Part shown: positions 8,187-16,225 of the stretch, in pieces
Numbering within the stretch: the stretch's first letter is position 1
Layout: every line of letters starts with the position of its first letter
Assembly: GCA_021371795.1 (NCBI GenBank)
Contig: JAJFVK010000013.1
Location: forward strand, 1 to 64,000
DNA from: Planctomycetaceae bacterium
GTDB taxonomy: Bacteria; Planctomycetota; Phycisphaerae; Sedimentisphaerales; UBA12454
Direction of reading: 5' to 3'
Length of the DNA stretch: 64,000 nt
Translations under genes and position numbers: made by a program
Notes under the pieces: model-generated
The model's input: the letters and a program-made list of their open reading frames with translations, nothing else
Told to the model about the DNA's origin: nothing
Databases searched by the model: none

Positions 8187-8894
8187 ATGAGTAACGAGAT
8201 AACCTTTTCGATTGATGGCACCATAGTAAAAGGCAAACCCGGCCAGACGATTATGCAGGCCGCTGATGAAGCTGGGATTTACATTCCAAGACTTTGTTAT
8301 CTTCCTGAACTTACGCCGCACGGAAGCTGCCGCGTTTGCACCGTTATCGTCAACGGCAAACCGCAGACCGCCTGCACGCAGCCGATTACCGAGGGTATGA
8401 TTGTCGAAAACGACACGCCGGAGTTAAAAGAACACAGGCGTAATCTTGTAGATATGATGTTTATCGAAGGTAATCATTTCTGTATGTTCTGCGAAAGAAG
8501 CGGAAACTGCGAACTGCAGGCAATGGCGTACAGGCTTGGAATACTCGCTCCTAAATTTCCATTCTTCTTCCCGGACAAGGCTGTGGACTCATCGCACAAG
8601 GATATTTTCCTCGACCTTAACAGGTGCATTCTTTGCGGAAGATGCGTCAACGCGTCAAATGACATCGATAAAAAAGGCGCCTTTGGTTTTGTAGGCAGAG
8701 GAATCCACAAAAAAATCGCGGTCAATTCGGAAAAGAATCTGAAAGATACGAATATGGCCGTTACTGATAAAGCCGCGAGTGTGTGCCCGGTCGGAACGAT
8801 AAACAAAAAAGGCACAGCGTTTGCCACGCCTTACGGCCAAAGAATGTATGATGAAAAACCTATCGGTTCAGATATAGAAGCGAAAAATAAATAA
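8187..8894 (+). CDS. hoxU: Bidirectional hydrogenase diaphorase subunit HoxU
   Basis: A 235-aa iron-sulfur protein, homologous to the N-terminus of NuoG, that links the HoxF flavin site to the hydrogenase module. Residues ~1-75 are a plant-type [2Fe-2S] domain (LCYLPELTPHGSCRVCTV and a later TACTQP). Next comes the His/Cys3-type cluster segment NHFCMFCERSGNCELQ. A ferredoxin-like motif RCILCGRC with the distant CPVG completes a further cluster. Its length matches stand-alone HoxU rather than NuoG. It starts 12 bases after hoxF with AAAGGA upstream, in the canonical F-U-Y-H order. Confidence 0.94.
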   Translation: MSNEITFSIDGTIVKGKPGQTIMQAADEAGIYIPRLCYLPELTPHGSCRVCTVIVNGKPQTACTQPITEGMIVENDTPELKEHRRNLVDMMFIEGNHFCMFCERSGNCELQAMAYRLGILAPKFPFFFPDKAVDSSHKDIFLDLNRCILCGRCVNASNDIDKKGAFGFVGRGIHKKIAVNSEKNLKDTNMAVTDKAASVCPVGTINKKGTAFATPYGQRMYDEKPIGSDIEAKNK

Positions 8895-8940
8895 AATTTT
8901 AGAGTTCATTCGTGTTAATTCGTGGTTAAAGGGAATATAA
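8895..8940 (+). repeat. Repeat phrase between hoxU and hoxY
   Basis: The spacer contains ATTCGTGTTAATTCGTGGTT, a member of a degenerate intergenic phrase family also seen near 16210, 35660, 49020 and 49120. It runs straight into AAAGGG, the apparent ribosome binding site of hoxY, so the repeat sits inside the operon without breaking it. Confidence 0.5.
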
Positions 8941-9486
8941 ATGGCAAAACCTAAAATCGCAACAGCATCGCTGGCAGGCTGTTTTGGCTGTCATATGTCG
9001 ATTCTTGACATTGACGAACGAATCCTTCAGCTTATTGAGATTGTCGATTTCGACAAATCGCCAATCGATGATATAAAGAAATTCACCGGCCAATGCGCCG
9101 TTGGTTTAATTGAGGGCGGCTGCGCAAACGAAGAAAACGTCCACGTCCTGCAGGACTTTCGCAGGCATTGTGATATTCTTATTGCAGTTGGTGATTGCGC
9201 GATTAACGGCGACATACCCGCATTGAGAAATAATATTCCGCTCAAGGAATGTCTGGACGAAGCATATCTCAACGGCCCAAGCGTTTTTAATCCTGAAAAA
9301 ATTATACCCAACGACAAGGAATTGCCGTTGTGCCTGGACAGAGTTTATCCGTGCAGTGAAGTTGTGAAAATAGATTATTCTCTGCCGGGCTGTCCGCCCA
9401 ACGCTGAAATAATCTGGCAGGCGCTTGTGGCGATTTTGAATAACAAACCGCTTGATTTGCCTTATGAAATAATCAAATACGACTAA
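8941..9486 (+). CDS. hoxY: [NiFe] hydrogenase small subunit HoxY
   Basis: A 181-aa small subunit carrying the proximal [4Fe-4S] cluster that takes electrons from the NiFe site in HoxH. Ligands are in LAGCFGCHMS, the EGGCANEEN segment, VGDCAINGD and PGCPPNAE. There is no twin-arginine signal, so the enzyme is cytoplasmic. The size suits group 3d small subunits, which lack the extra C-terminal cluster domain of membrane-bound hydrogenases. It is 20 bases upstream of hoxH in the same operon. Confidence 0.95.
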   Translation: MAKPKIATASLAGCFGCHMSILDIDERILQLIEIVDFDKSPIDDIKKFTGQCAVGLIEGGCANEENVHVLQDFRRHCDILIAVGDCAINGDIPALRNNIPLKECLDEAYLNGPSVFNPEKIIPNDKELPLCLDRVYPCSEVVKIDYSLPGCPPNAEIIWQALVAILNNKPLDLPYEIIKYD

Positions 9487-9506
9487 TCAGTTTTGGAGTA
9501 TAAAAA

Positions 9507-10943
9507 GTGAGCACAACCAAAAAAGTCATAATAGAACCGGTAACAAGAGTCGAAGGCCACGGTAAGGTTTCCATTCTTCTTGACGAAAACAACAAAGTCT
9601 CACAGGCTCGATTCCACATTGTCGAATTTCGCGGTTTTGAGCGGTTCATTCAGGGCAGACCTTACTGGGAGGTTCCAGTTCTCGTGCAGAGGCTCTGCGG
9701 TATATGTCCGGTAAGCCATCATTTGGCTGCGGCAAAGGCAATGGACAAAATCGTCGGCGTTGACAAACTCACTCCGACAGCCGAGAAAATGCGAAGACTG
9801 ATGCACTACGGACAGATGTTCCAGTCGCACGTGCTGCACTTTTTCCACCTTTGTTCGCCGGATTTACTTTTCGGTTTCGACGCTGACCCGATGATTAGAA
9901 ATATCATAGGCGTAGCGAAAAAATATCCTGAACTTGCCGTTCAGGGCGTTATGATGAGAAAATATGGTCAGGAAATCATCAAAGCCACCGCAGGCAAAAA
10001 AATTCACGGTACAGGCGCGATCCCCGGCGGCATAAATAAAAATCTATCGATTGCGGAACGCGATGTCTTCCTCAAAGATCTTAATCAGATGGTGGAATGG
10101 TCTCGCGGCGCTCTTAAAATCGCAAAAAACTATACTGTGGAAAACCTCGAAAAAATCAAGCCTTTCGGCTCATTCGACTCGAACCATTTGAGTCTTATCC
10201 GACAGGATGGCGCGATGGATTTATATCACGGCAATCTGCGGGCGATTACCGCCACTGGAGAGAAAATTTTCGACCAGGTCGATTACTCTAAATATCTCGA
10301 TTACATTGTCGAGGGAGTAAAATCGTGGTCGTATATGAAATTTCCGTTTATTAAATCTATCGGCCCTGAAAAAGGCTGGTATCGCGTCGGCCCGCTGGCA
10401 AGAATAAACACGTGCGATTTCATAGATACGCCGGAAGCCGAAGCCGCAAGAAAAGAATTTATGGCTGTTACGAACGGCAAGCCGAACAATATTACAATGG
10501 CGTATCACTGGGCCAGAATGATTGAATTGCTGCACTCGATTGAGAAAATCAAAGAACTGCTCAACGATAAAGATTTACAGGGAACAGACCTTGTTGTAAA
10601 GGGACATCGCAGAGAAGAAGGCGTCGGCCTTATCGAAGCTCCGCGAGGCACACTGTTCCATCATTATAAAGTCAATGAAAACGATCAGGTCGTTATGGCC
10701 AATCTGATTGTATCGACAACGCACAATAATGAGCCAATGAACTCGGCGGTGAGGAAAGTCGCGCAGGATCATATCAGCGGCGTGCCGAAGATTACCGAAG
10801 GTCTGCTGAATCATATTGAAGTTGCGATTAGAGCTTACGACCCCTGCCTTTCGTGCGCGACTCACGCGATGGGGCAAATGCCTTTGAAGGTTACGCTTTA
10901 CGACTATCAGGGCGGCGTAATAGATATGAAAATTAAAGAATGA
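9507..10943 (+). CDS. hoxH: [NiFe] hydrogenase large subunit HoxH
   Basis: A 478-aa catalytic subunit holding the Ni-Fe(CN)2(CO) centre. The four Ni ligands are in the two hallmark motifs RLCGICPVSH (near residue 70) and DPCLSCATH near the C-terminus. After that His comes a 25-residue tail (AMGQMPLK...) expected to be removed by the maturation protease once nickel is inserted. The start is GTG with GGAG eleven bases upstream. It forms the hydrogenase module with HoxY and, with HoxF and HoxU, catalyses H2 + NAD+ to NADH + H+ reversibly. No hyp maturation genes lie in this window, so they must be elsewhere. Confidence 0.96.
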   Translation: MSTTKKVIIEPVTRVEGHGKVSILLDENNKVSQARFHIVEFRGFERFIQGRPYWEVPVLVQRLCGICPVSHHLAAAKAMDKIVGVDKLTPTAEKMRRLMHYGQMFQSHVLHFFHLCSPDLLFGFDADPMIRNIIGVAKKYPELAVQGVMMRKYGQEIIKATAGKKIHGTGAIPGGINKNLSIAERDVFLKDLNQMVEWSRGALKIAKNYTVENLEKIKPFGSFDSNHLSLIRQDGAMDLYHGNLRAITATGEKIFDQVDYSKYLDYIVEGVKSWSYMKFPFIKSIGPEKGWYRVGPLARINTCDFIDTPEAEAARKEFMAVTNGKPNNITMAYHWARMIELLHSIEKIKELLNDKDLQGTDLVVKGHRREEGVGLIEAPRGTLFHHYKVNENDQVVMANLIVSTTHNNEPMNSAVRKVAQDHISGVPKITEGLLNHIEVAIRAYDPCLSCATHAMGQMPLKVTLYDYQGGVIDMKIKE

Positions 10944-11407
10944 CAGCGGAAATAAAAGTCCTGCTGATAGGATATGGCAATCCGGCAAGGGGCGATGACG
11001 GCCTCGGCCCGGCTGTTGCGGAAATTATAGAGCAAAAAAAAATACCGGGCGTTACTGTCGATTCCGATTATCAGTTGACCGTAGAAGATTCCGCACAGGT
11101 CGCTGAAAATGACGTTGTTATTTTTGTTGACGCCTCGGTGGATTGTGCCGAGCCGTTCAGTTTCGAGCCTTTGATGGCGAAGGAAAGCAGCGGTTTTTCC
11201 AGTCATTCGGTCGAACCGGCTGAAGTGGCAGCTCTGGCCGAAAGTCTTTTTAATTCGCCGGCAAAATGTTTTATGCTTGGCATTCGCGGATATATTTTTG
11301 AGCAGTTTAAAGAAGATATGACGGAAAAAGCAAAAAACAATCTTCAAAAAGCTGTCGTTTTTCTGGAAAACCTTTTGGAAACGAAAAATTTTGTTGCTTC
11401 TGCTTAA
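10940..11407 (+). CDS. hoxW: Hydrogenase maturation protease, HoxW-like
   Basis: A 155-aa endopeptidase of the HyaD/HybD (M52) family that clips the C-terminal tail of HoxH. The family signature GYGNPARGDDGLGP is at the N-terminus. Acidic residues in DSDYQLTVED and FVDAS are in the positions that contact nickel. The ATG overlaps the hoxH stop by four bases (ATGA), so it is translationally coupled to its substrate gene. A conserved-looking SSHSVEP follows mid-protein. Partner assignment to HoxH rests on the operon. Confidence 0.92.
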   Translation: MTAEIKVLLIGYGNPARGDDGLGPAVAEIIEQKKIPGVTVDSDYQLTVEDSAQVAENDVVIFVDASVDCAEPFSFEPLMAKESSGFSSHSVEPAEVAALAESLFNSPAKCFMLGIRGYIFEQFKEDMTEKAKNNLQKAVVFLENLLETKNFVASA

Positions 11408-11418
11408 AGGAGATACAA

Positions 11419-11793
11419 ATGCAGGGTAGTCAGTATGTTATTATGATAATCGATGATGATCAGGATTTTATCGCGGCAACGAAAACCGTCCTCGAATCTT
11501 CCGGCTATATTGTCAAAGAAGCCAAAAGTGCCGAACAGGGCATTCATACATACAAGAGTATAAAACCGGACTTGATTCTCGTTGACCTGATGATGGAGGA
11601 AATCGACTCCGGCACTAATTTCGTCAAGGAATTAACATTGCTCGGCAACAACGCCCCTATTTTTCTTTTGAGCGCAGCCGGTGATGAGATGACTGACGTT
11701 GTAGATTATTCGCAGCTTGGTTTTTCAGGCGTATTCCAAAAACCGGTTGAGACCAAACGCCTTTTGAACGTCATCCAGGCAAAGTTGAAATAA
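11419..11793 (+). CDS. Single-domain response regulator (receiver only)
   Basis: A 124-aa CheY-like receiver with no output domain. It has the acidic pair in IDDDQDF, the phosphorylatable Asp in LVDLMM, the Ser of the LSAAG switch and the conserved Lys in FQKPV. AAAGGAG precedes the ATG, and it lies 11 bases after hoxW, so it is almost certainly cotranscribed with the hydrogenase. No histidine kinase is nearby. It may relay a signal by protein-protein contact; its link to H2 metabolism is inferred from position only. Confidence 0.9.
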   Translation: MQGSQYVIMIIDDDQDFIAATKTVLESSGYIVKEAKSAEQGIHTYKSIKPDLILVDLMMEEIDSGTNFVKELTLLGNNAPIFLLSAAGDEMTDVVDYSQLGFSGVFQKPVETKRLLNVIQAKLK

Positions 11794-11809
11794 AATTTGT
11801 TTAGCGGTC

Positions 11810-11875
11810 GCTGGCATTTTAATCCTCGATTCTTCAGGATTTTTCTGCTTTAAAAAGAAAAATCAGAGAGGACGT
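11810..11875. repeat. Hairpin repeat related to the copy at 49138-49205
   Basis: This segment between the response regulator and dinG reads AATCCTCGATTCTTCAGG, then T-rich DNA, AAAGAAAAATCAGAGAGGA. The segment at 49138-49205 has the same order of words (AACCCCCGAATCTTCAAGG ... GAAAGAAAAAAACAGAGGG). Two separated intergenic copies indicate a dispersed element. Its position between convergent genes suggests it may also end transcription. Confidence 0.5.
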
Positions 11876-11883
11876 AGGCCCGA

Positions 11884-13845
11884 CTAATTTCCGACTATTT
11901 CAACTCTACATTTTTCCACCGCGGACAGAAATTCTTTGCCGTAGCTTTTCTGGATAATTCTGCTGTCTAAGACAACGATTATTCCCGTATCGTTTTTGCT
12001 GCGGATTAGTCTGCCAAATCCCTGCTTGAATTTTATTATCGCCTGCGGAAGCTGATACGAATAAAACGGATTTTGCCCCTGCGATTTTAAATGCTCGATT
12101 CGCCCTTCAATAAGCGGATGGCTCGGAACGGCAAAAGGCAGTTTCGTAATAATCACATTACTCAAAGCCTGCCCCGGCACATCAACACCCTGCCAGAAAC
12201 TGTCCGTGCCAAACAGGATACATTTTTTGTCTAATCTGAATCGCCTTAAAAGTTCTGTTCTGTCGGTTCTGCTGCCGTGAACAAGAAGTTCAAAGCCGTT
12301 TTCACTAAACCAATCAGAAAGCATATCCGCGACAGATTCGAGCATTTGAAAACTTGTAAAAAGAACAAACGCCCTGCCCTGCGTCTGCGTAACATATTTT
12401 TTAATTTTCTCGGCAGCATCGGACAGAAACGTCGGAGAATCCGGCGGCGGCATTTCCGATTCGATAAACATTGTTACGTGGTTTTCATAATCGAACGGCG
12501 AGCCGAGTTTCAACTGTTCGTATTTTTCAAGCCCTACCCTGCTCGCGAAATAGCCAAATCCGCTTTTTGCCGAATCGCCTCCGCAGCACAAAGTCGCGCT
12601 TGTAAGAATTACGGACTCGAATTTGTCAAACATACATCTTTTAATATCAACGCCTGGATTTATCGGTGCGCTTCGCAGAGTAACAGGATTTCTCGATTTT
12701 TTGTCGGACACCTCGACCCAATAAACATCAGAATCCTTCGAACACGAAAGAAAATTCTGCAAATCGTCCTGTAATGCCTTTAACATTCCCGCGAAACGCA
12801 AAAACTCAAACTGCTCATCCTCATCGTCAGTCTTTTTCGCAAGTGCCGCGACAGAAATCCGAAGCTTTTTAAGCGATGGAGACAGGCAATCCTCGGCAAA
12901 ATTCTTTTTAATTCGTCCGTTGCCCCTGTTGGATTCAAACCATTTGCGCACAATCTCAAAAAACTTTTTCGCGTCCTTCTCGCAGACTTTCACAAGTTCA
13001 ATTTCGTCCCCGCTTGAAGTTCCGGCAAGCAGGCCTTTTTTCGTTGAGGGATTATAAAGACTGCTCAAAATAAAATTAACCCGCCATTGGCTTATATCAA
13101 TGCCAAAATGTTCCTGCGCGACGTTTTCGATATTATGCGCCTCGTCGATTATCATATACTTGTAATCAGGCAGAAGCGAAACACCTTCATCACGCAGCGC
13201 AAGGTCGCTGAACAAAATCGCGTGATTTGCAACAATAATATCCGACGTCGCCAGTCGCCTGCGGTTTTTCCAATAGAAACACTTATCGAAATACGCACAT
13301 TTTCTGGCCTTGCAGTTCCCGTGCTCACTTTTGACCGCATTGAGTACTGCCGCTGACGGCACGAAATCAAGCTCGCTAAACAGCCCCTCTTTAGTTTGCG
13401 ATGCCCAGACGTTCAAACGCAAAAGCTCGTCCATTGACGCGTCAAAAAGCCCCTGCTGTTTTCGTCTTGCGAACTCAAGTCTTCTCAAACACAAAAAATT
13501 ATTTCGTCCGCGGGCAAGCGATGCGCTAAAACATCCGCCAAGCGCCTTTGCCAGAAATGGAATATCCTTATTAACAAGCTGTTCCTGAAGCGTGATTGTA
13601 TAAGTGCTGATTAGTACCTTGCATTTTTCTCTGATTACAGCGTCAATTGCGCAAACAAGATACGCAAAACTTTTGCCAATCCCCGTGCCCGCTTCTACCG
13701 CAAGATGATGCTTATCGCCCAGCGATTTCTGAATCGCCTGTGCCATCTGCAGCTGCTGCGGCCTTTGCTCATAATCGGAAAAATATTCCGCTAAAAGTCC
13801 CTGTGTGCCGAAAATATTTTCTATATCGAAATTTTTACTTTTCAA
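11884..13845 (-). CDS. dinG: DinG/XPD-family ATP-dependent DNA helicase
   Basis: A 653-aa superfamily 2 iron-sulfur helicase. Walker A is VEAGTGIGKSFAY and Walker B is MIIDEAHNIE. Between them lie four cysteines (one in NFLCLRR, then GNCKARKCAYFDKC) that would hold the [4Fe-4S] cluster typical of DinG/XPD. Later motifs LTSATL, GTDSFWQGVDVPG and QGFGRLIRS fit the family. It unwinds 5'-tailed DNA, D-loops and R-loops in repair. It overlaps the TPR gene upstream by four bases and is last in the ispA-dxs-nadK-TPR operon. No exonuclease domain is attached. Confidence 0.92.
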   Translation of the reverse strand: MKSKNFDIENIFGTQGLLAEYFSDYEQRPQQLQMAQAIQKSLGDKHHLAVEAGTGIGKSFAYLVCAIDAVIREKCKVLISTYTITLQEQLVNKDIPFLAKALGGCFSASLARGRNNFLCLRRLEFARRKQQGLFDASMDELLRLNVWASQTKEGLFSELDFVPSAAVLNAVKSEHGNCKARKCAYFDKCFYWKNRRRLATSDIIVANHAILFSDLALRDEGVSLLPDYKYMIIDEAHNIENVAQEHFGIDISQWRVNFILSSLYNPSTKKGLLAGTSSGDEIELVKVCEKDAKKFFEIVRKWFESNRGNGRIKKNFAEDCLSPSLKKLRISVAALAKKTDDEDEQFEFLRFAGMLKALQDDLQNFLSCSKDSDVYWVEVSDKKSRNPVTLRSAPINPGVDIKRCMFDKFESVILTSATLCCGGDSAKSGFGYFASRVGLEKYEQLKLGSPFDYENHVTMFIESEMPPPDSPTFLSDAAEKIKKYVTQTQGRAFVLFTSFQMLESVADMLSDWFSENGFELLVHGSRTDRTELLRRFRLDKKCILFGTDSFWQGVDVPGQALSNVIITKLPFAVPSHPLIEGRIEHLKSQGQNPFYSYQLPQAIIKFKQGFGRLIRSKNDTGIIVVLDSRIIQKSYGKEFLSAVEKCRVEIVGN

Positions 13846-15308
13846 TTCTTTTCAATCTCTTGTTTGAGAGCTATCACCGCCTGATTATCCGGCAGTTCTT
13901 CGGCGGCTGCATTAATCATCTCCACGGCCTGCTGCTGCCTGTCGAGCTGCCTGTAAATATACGCAAGCAAAAATTTCAATTCAGGAGATTCGTTTCTTTC
14001 AATCCATTTGTTAACATCCGCGATTCTGTTTTCGAGTCTGTCGTTATCAGTAATCATAGCGTGCAAATCAACTCTGACCTTGACGTACTGCGGAAACATC
14101 CTAATCGCCCGCATCAGATAATAAGAACTGCTCATATATTCACCGCTGCCGAACAGCGCGTGCGCTCTGCCGGCGTAAGCAAGCGGATCTGAAGGATTAT
14201 AAATACTTGCCAGTGTATAAGCATCCGCGGCGCGATAATATTCGCCTTTGTGCAAATATTCTTCAGCAGTTCTCATATAAAAATTGAATTTTGTCTTGGC
14301 CTTGGTTGCGAATGTTTTATAAATTTCCTTAAGCGAGTCGGCAGTTTCAGTGTCAATTTTAGAAAGTTCGCTATGCCTTGAATCAGAATCAGCTTCAGTT
14401 TCTTCATCAGATTCTTTCTTAGACTTGTCAGCTTCTTCCGCCTTGGCCTCACGAACTTTTTGCTCACTCTGTTCAAGCATCAGTTCATACAGACTCTTTT
14501 CTTTGTTTTGCGTGTAACTTTCTTCAGGAACCTGTCCTCGTTTAGTCGGTTCGGAAGGTTCAAAGGTACGTTTTGTCGGCTCAGCACGTTCCGCCGCAGT
14601 CGCCTGCGCGTCTTCAGGATTTGCCTGTTCTTTTACTTTTGCTTCTTGTACTTCTTTGTCATTTTTTAGTTCCGATTTTTCTTTCGCTTTTTCTTCGGCA
14701 CTTATTCTATCCAAAGCCTTAAAAAGTTCTTCTTGTTCCTGCTGACTTGCCAGACCGCGGTTCACAATTTTTTCCAAATCCGCGGGATTACTGTAAGACA
14801 ACGGCCTGGAAACACTATATTGATACTGCTGTACCTGAACAGAAACATCCTTACTGATTGGGGCCGGCTTAATTTGTTTTATACTATCAGCTTCAAAATC
14901 GCCGGTTCCTCCGGTCTTTCTGACAGACGAGTATGTAATAAGACCAGACGAAGTGCCGCGCGGCCTTAAAGAAGCAGCCGTGCGAGTAGTTATATAATAC
15001 GGTTGCGGCAGAAAAGACTGTTGATTTCCCATATTCACAGGCGCTGACTGCCGCATAAATCTATTGAACGAATCTGTGGCAACCGTAGTGCCGATCTCGT
15101 TTTCAGCCCTGTATGGAACGAAGCCGCGAAATTCTTTTCCGCCGCCGACATTGCCCGTGATAACATCATTACCGTTCAAATTAATTGGACTGGGGGATCT
15201 TCTAAGGCCGCTTTGAACGCTGCTGACAGGAGCCCTTGTGCTCCTGACAGGACTTTCAACCGCATAGCACATTCCGCAGACAGCAAGAATAATTAATAGC
15301 TTTTTCAT
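13842..15308 (-). CDS. Exported TPR protein with charged low-complexity middle
   Basis: A 488-aa protein with a signal peptide (MKKLLIILAVCGMCYA). Residues ~20-170 are Ser/Arg/Pro-rich and probably disordered. Residues ~180-320 are very Glu/Lys-rich and likely helical or coiled coil. Residues ~330-488 hold tetratricopeptide repeats (AEEYLHKGEYYRAADAYTLA, HALFGSGEYMSSSYYLMRAI, AYIYRQLDRQQQAVEMI). It probably scaffolds protein complexes in the periplasm or cell envelope. It is coupled by four-base overlaps to nadK upstream and dinG downstream, though no functional link is obvious. The specific role is unknown. Confidence 0.75.
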   Translation of the reverse strand: MKKLLIILAVCGMCYAVESPVRSTRAPVSSVQSGLRRSPSPINLNGNDVITGNVGGGKEFRGFVPYRAENEIGTTVATDSFNRFMRQSAPVNMGNQQSFLPQPYYITTRTAASLRPRGTSSGLITYSSVRKTGGTGDFEADSIKQIKPAPISKDVSVQVQQYQYSVSRPLSYSNPADLEKIVNRGLASQQEQEELFKALDRISAEEKAKEKSELKNDKEVQEAKVKEQANPEDAQATAAERAEPTKRTFEPSEPTKRGQVPEESYTQNKEKSLYELMLEQSEQKVREAKAEEADKSKKESDEETEADSDSRHSELSKIDTETADSLKEIYKTFATKAKTKFNFYMRTAEEYLHKGEYYRAADAYTLASIYNPSDPLAYAGRAHALFGSGEYMSSSYYLMRAIRMFPQYVKVRVDLHAMITDNDRLENRIADVNKWIERNESPELKFLLAYIYRQLDRQQQAVEMINAAAEELPDNQAVIALKQEIEKN

Positions 15309-16174
15309 CTTTTAGCCCTTCCGGTTACTTGATTATATTTAGGTTTTTGTGCCCAGTTCAATTTCCCCGCCAGCGTATCCCACTGCGTCTGAAGCGGGTT
15401 ACTAACAACAAGGAATTTGCCTTTATGTTTTTCTATTGTAATCACATCGTCAAGTTCAAGAGAGCATAATATATGTCCGTCGAGAAGCACTGTTGTACCT
15501 TTGTTGATTCGCTGCGGATAGATATTAAGTTTCTTCTCGGCGTCGATCACGATTGGCCTGAAACTCAAGGTATGCGGACATATCGGAGTTATTACCAGCG
15601 CCGACAAACGTGCGGATAATATAGGCCCGCCCGCTGATAAATTATACGCTGTCGAGCCGGTAGGCGTTGATACTATAACGCCGTCGCCGATGCAGTCTGC
15701 AAGGCTCTGTCCCTGTACCATCATTTTCAGCCCGACCATATTGAATTTCTGTCCGGCCGTAATCACTATTTCATTTATCGCTGTGGAAACAATTTTCTCT
15801 TTATTTTTTCTGTTTATAGTACATTTGAGGACCATTCTTTTCTCAACCAGCTTTTTATCTGACACCAGTCTGTAGAAAAGTTTCTTCACCTGTTCGAGAC
15901 TGAACTCCGCCAGAAAACCGAGCCGGCCGACATTGATGCCGACGACCGGAATATTATTTTCGCTAAGCTCGCGTGCGGCCGAAAGAATAGTTCCGTCGCC
16001 GCCGAAAACAAAAGCATAATCCGTGTCTTCCAGCACATCCTGAAAACAATCTCCGCAAAAACAGTTGGCCAGTATTTTAGCTTTTCCTTCTGCGAACTTC
16101 GCAAATTTCTGGATTGTCTCCGCAACATTTTCGCGTCTTTTATCGCCAAAAATTATGATTTTAGGTTTTCTCAT
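15305..16174 (-). CDS. nadK: NAD kinase
   Basis: A 289-aa kinase that phosphorylates NAD to NADP. The hallmark GGDGT is in FVFGGDGTILSA, with the second conserved block DGVIVSTPTGSTAYNLSAGG. Length matches bacterial NadK. The start is uncertain. ATG 16174 gives the family-typical N-terminus MRKPKIIIFGD. An upstream in-frame ATG at 16207 overlaps the dxs stop as TAATG and would add 11 residues (MGFRLCGNDKT), but these are encoded by what looks like a repeat fragment. Operon position is between dxs and the TPR gene. Confidence 0.92.
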   Translation of the reverse strand: MRKPKIIIFGDKRRENVAETIQKFAKFAEGKAKILANCFCGDCFQDVLEDTDYAFVFGGDGTILSAARELSENNIPVVGINVGRLGFLAEFSLEQVKKLFYRLVSDKKLVEKRMVLKCTINRKNKEKIVSTAINEIVITAGQKFNMVGLKMMVQGQSLADCIGDGVIVSTPTGSTAYNLSAGGPILSARLSALVITPICPHTLSFRPIVIDAEKKLNIYPQRINKGTTVLLDGHILCSLELDDVITIEKHKGKFLVVSNPLQTQWDTLAGKLNWAQKPKYNQVTGRAKR

Positions 16175-16177
16175 AGT

Positions 16178-16225
16178 CTTGTCATTCCCGCACAAGCGGA
16201 AACCCATTAATTCGTGGTCAAATCT
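16178..16225. repeat. Two repeat phrases at the dxs-nadK junction
   Basis: The plus strand reads TGTCATTCCCGCACAAGCGG (16181-16200), a familiar genome-wide intergenic phrase, directly followed by TTAATTCGTGGTC (16208-16220), which matches the phrase between hoxU and hoxY. The second phrase supplies the dxs stop codon and its last residues; the first would supply the alternative N-terminus of NadK. Confidence 0.5.

Noticed and set aside
6363-8894. Respiratory complex I (nuoEFG)
   Set aside because: The genes are followed directly by HoxY and HoxH; HoxU is far shorter than NuoG and no other nuo genes occur.
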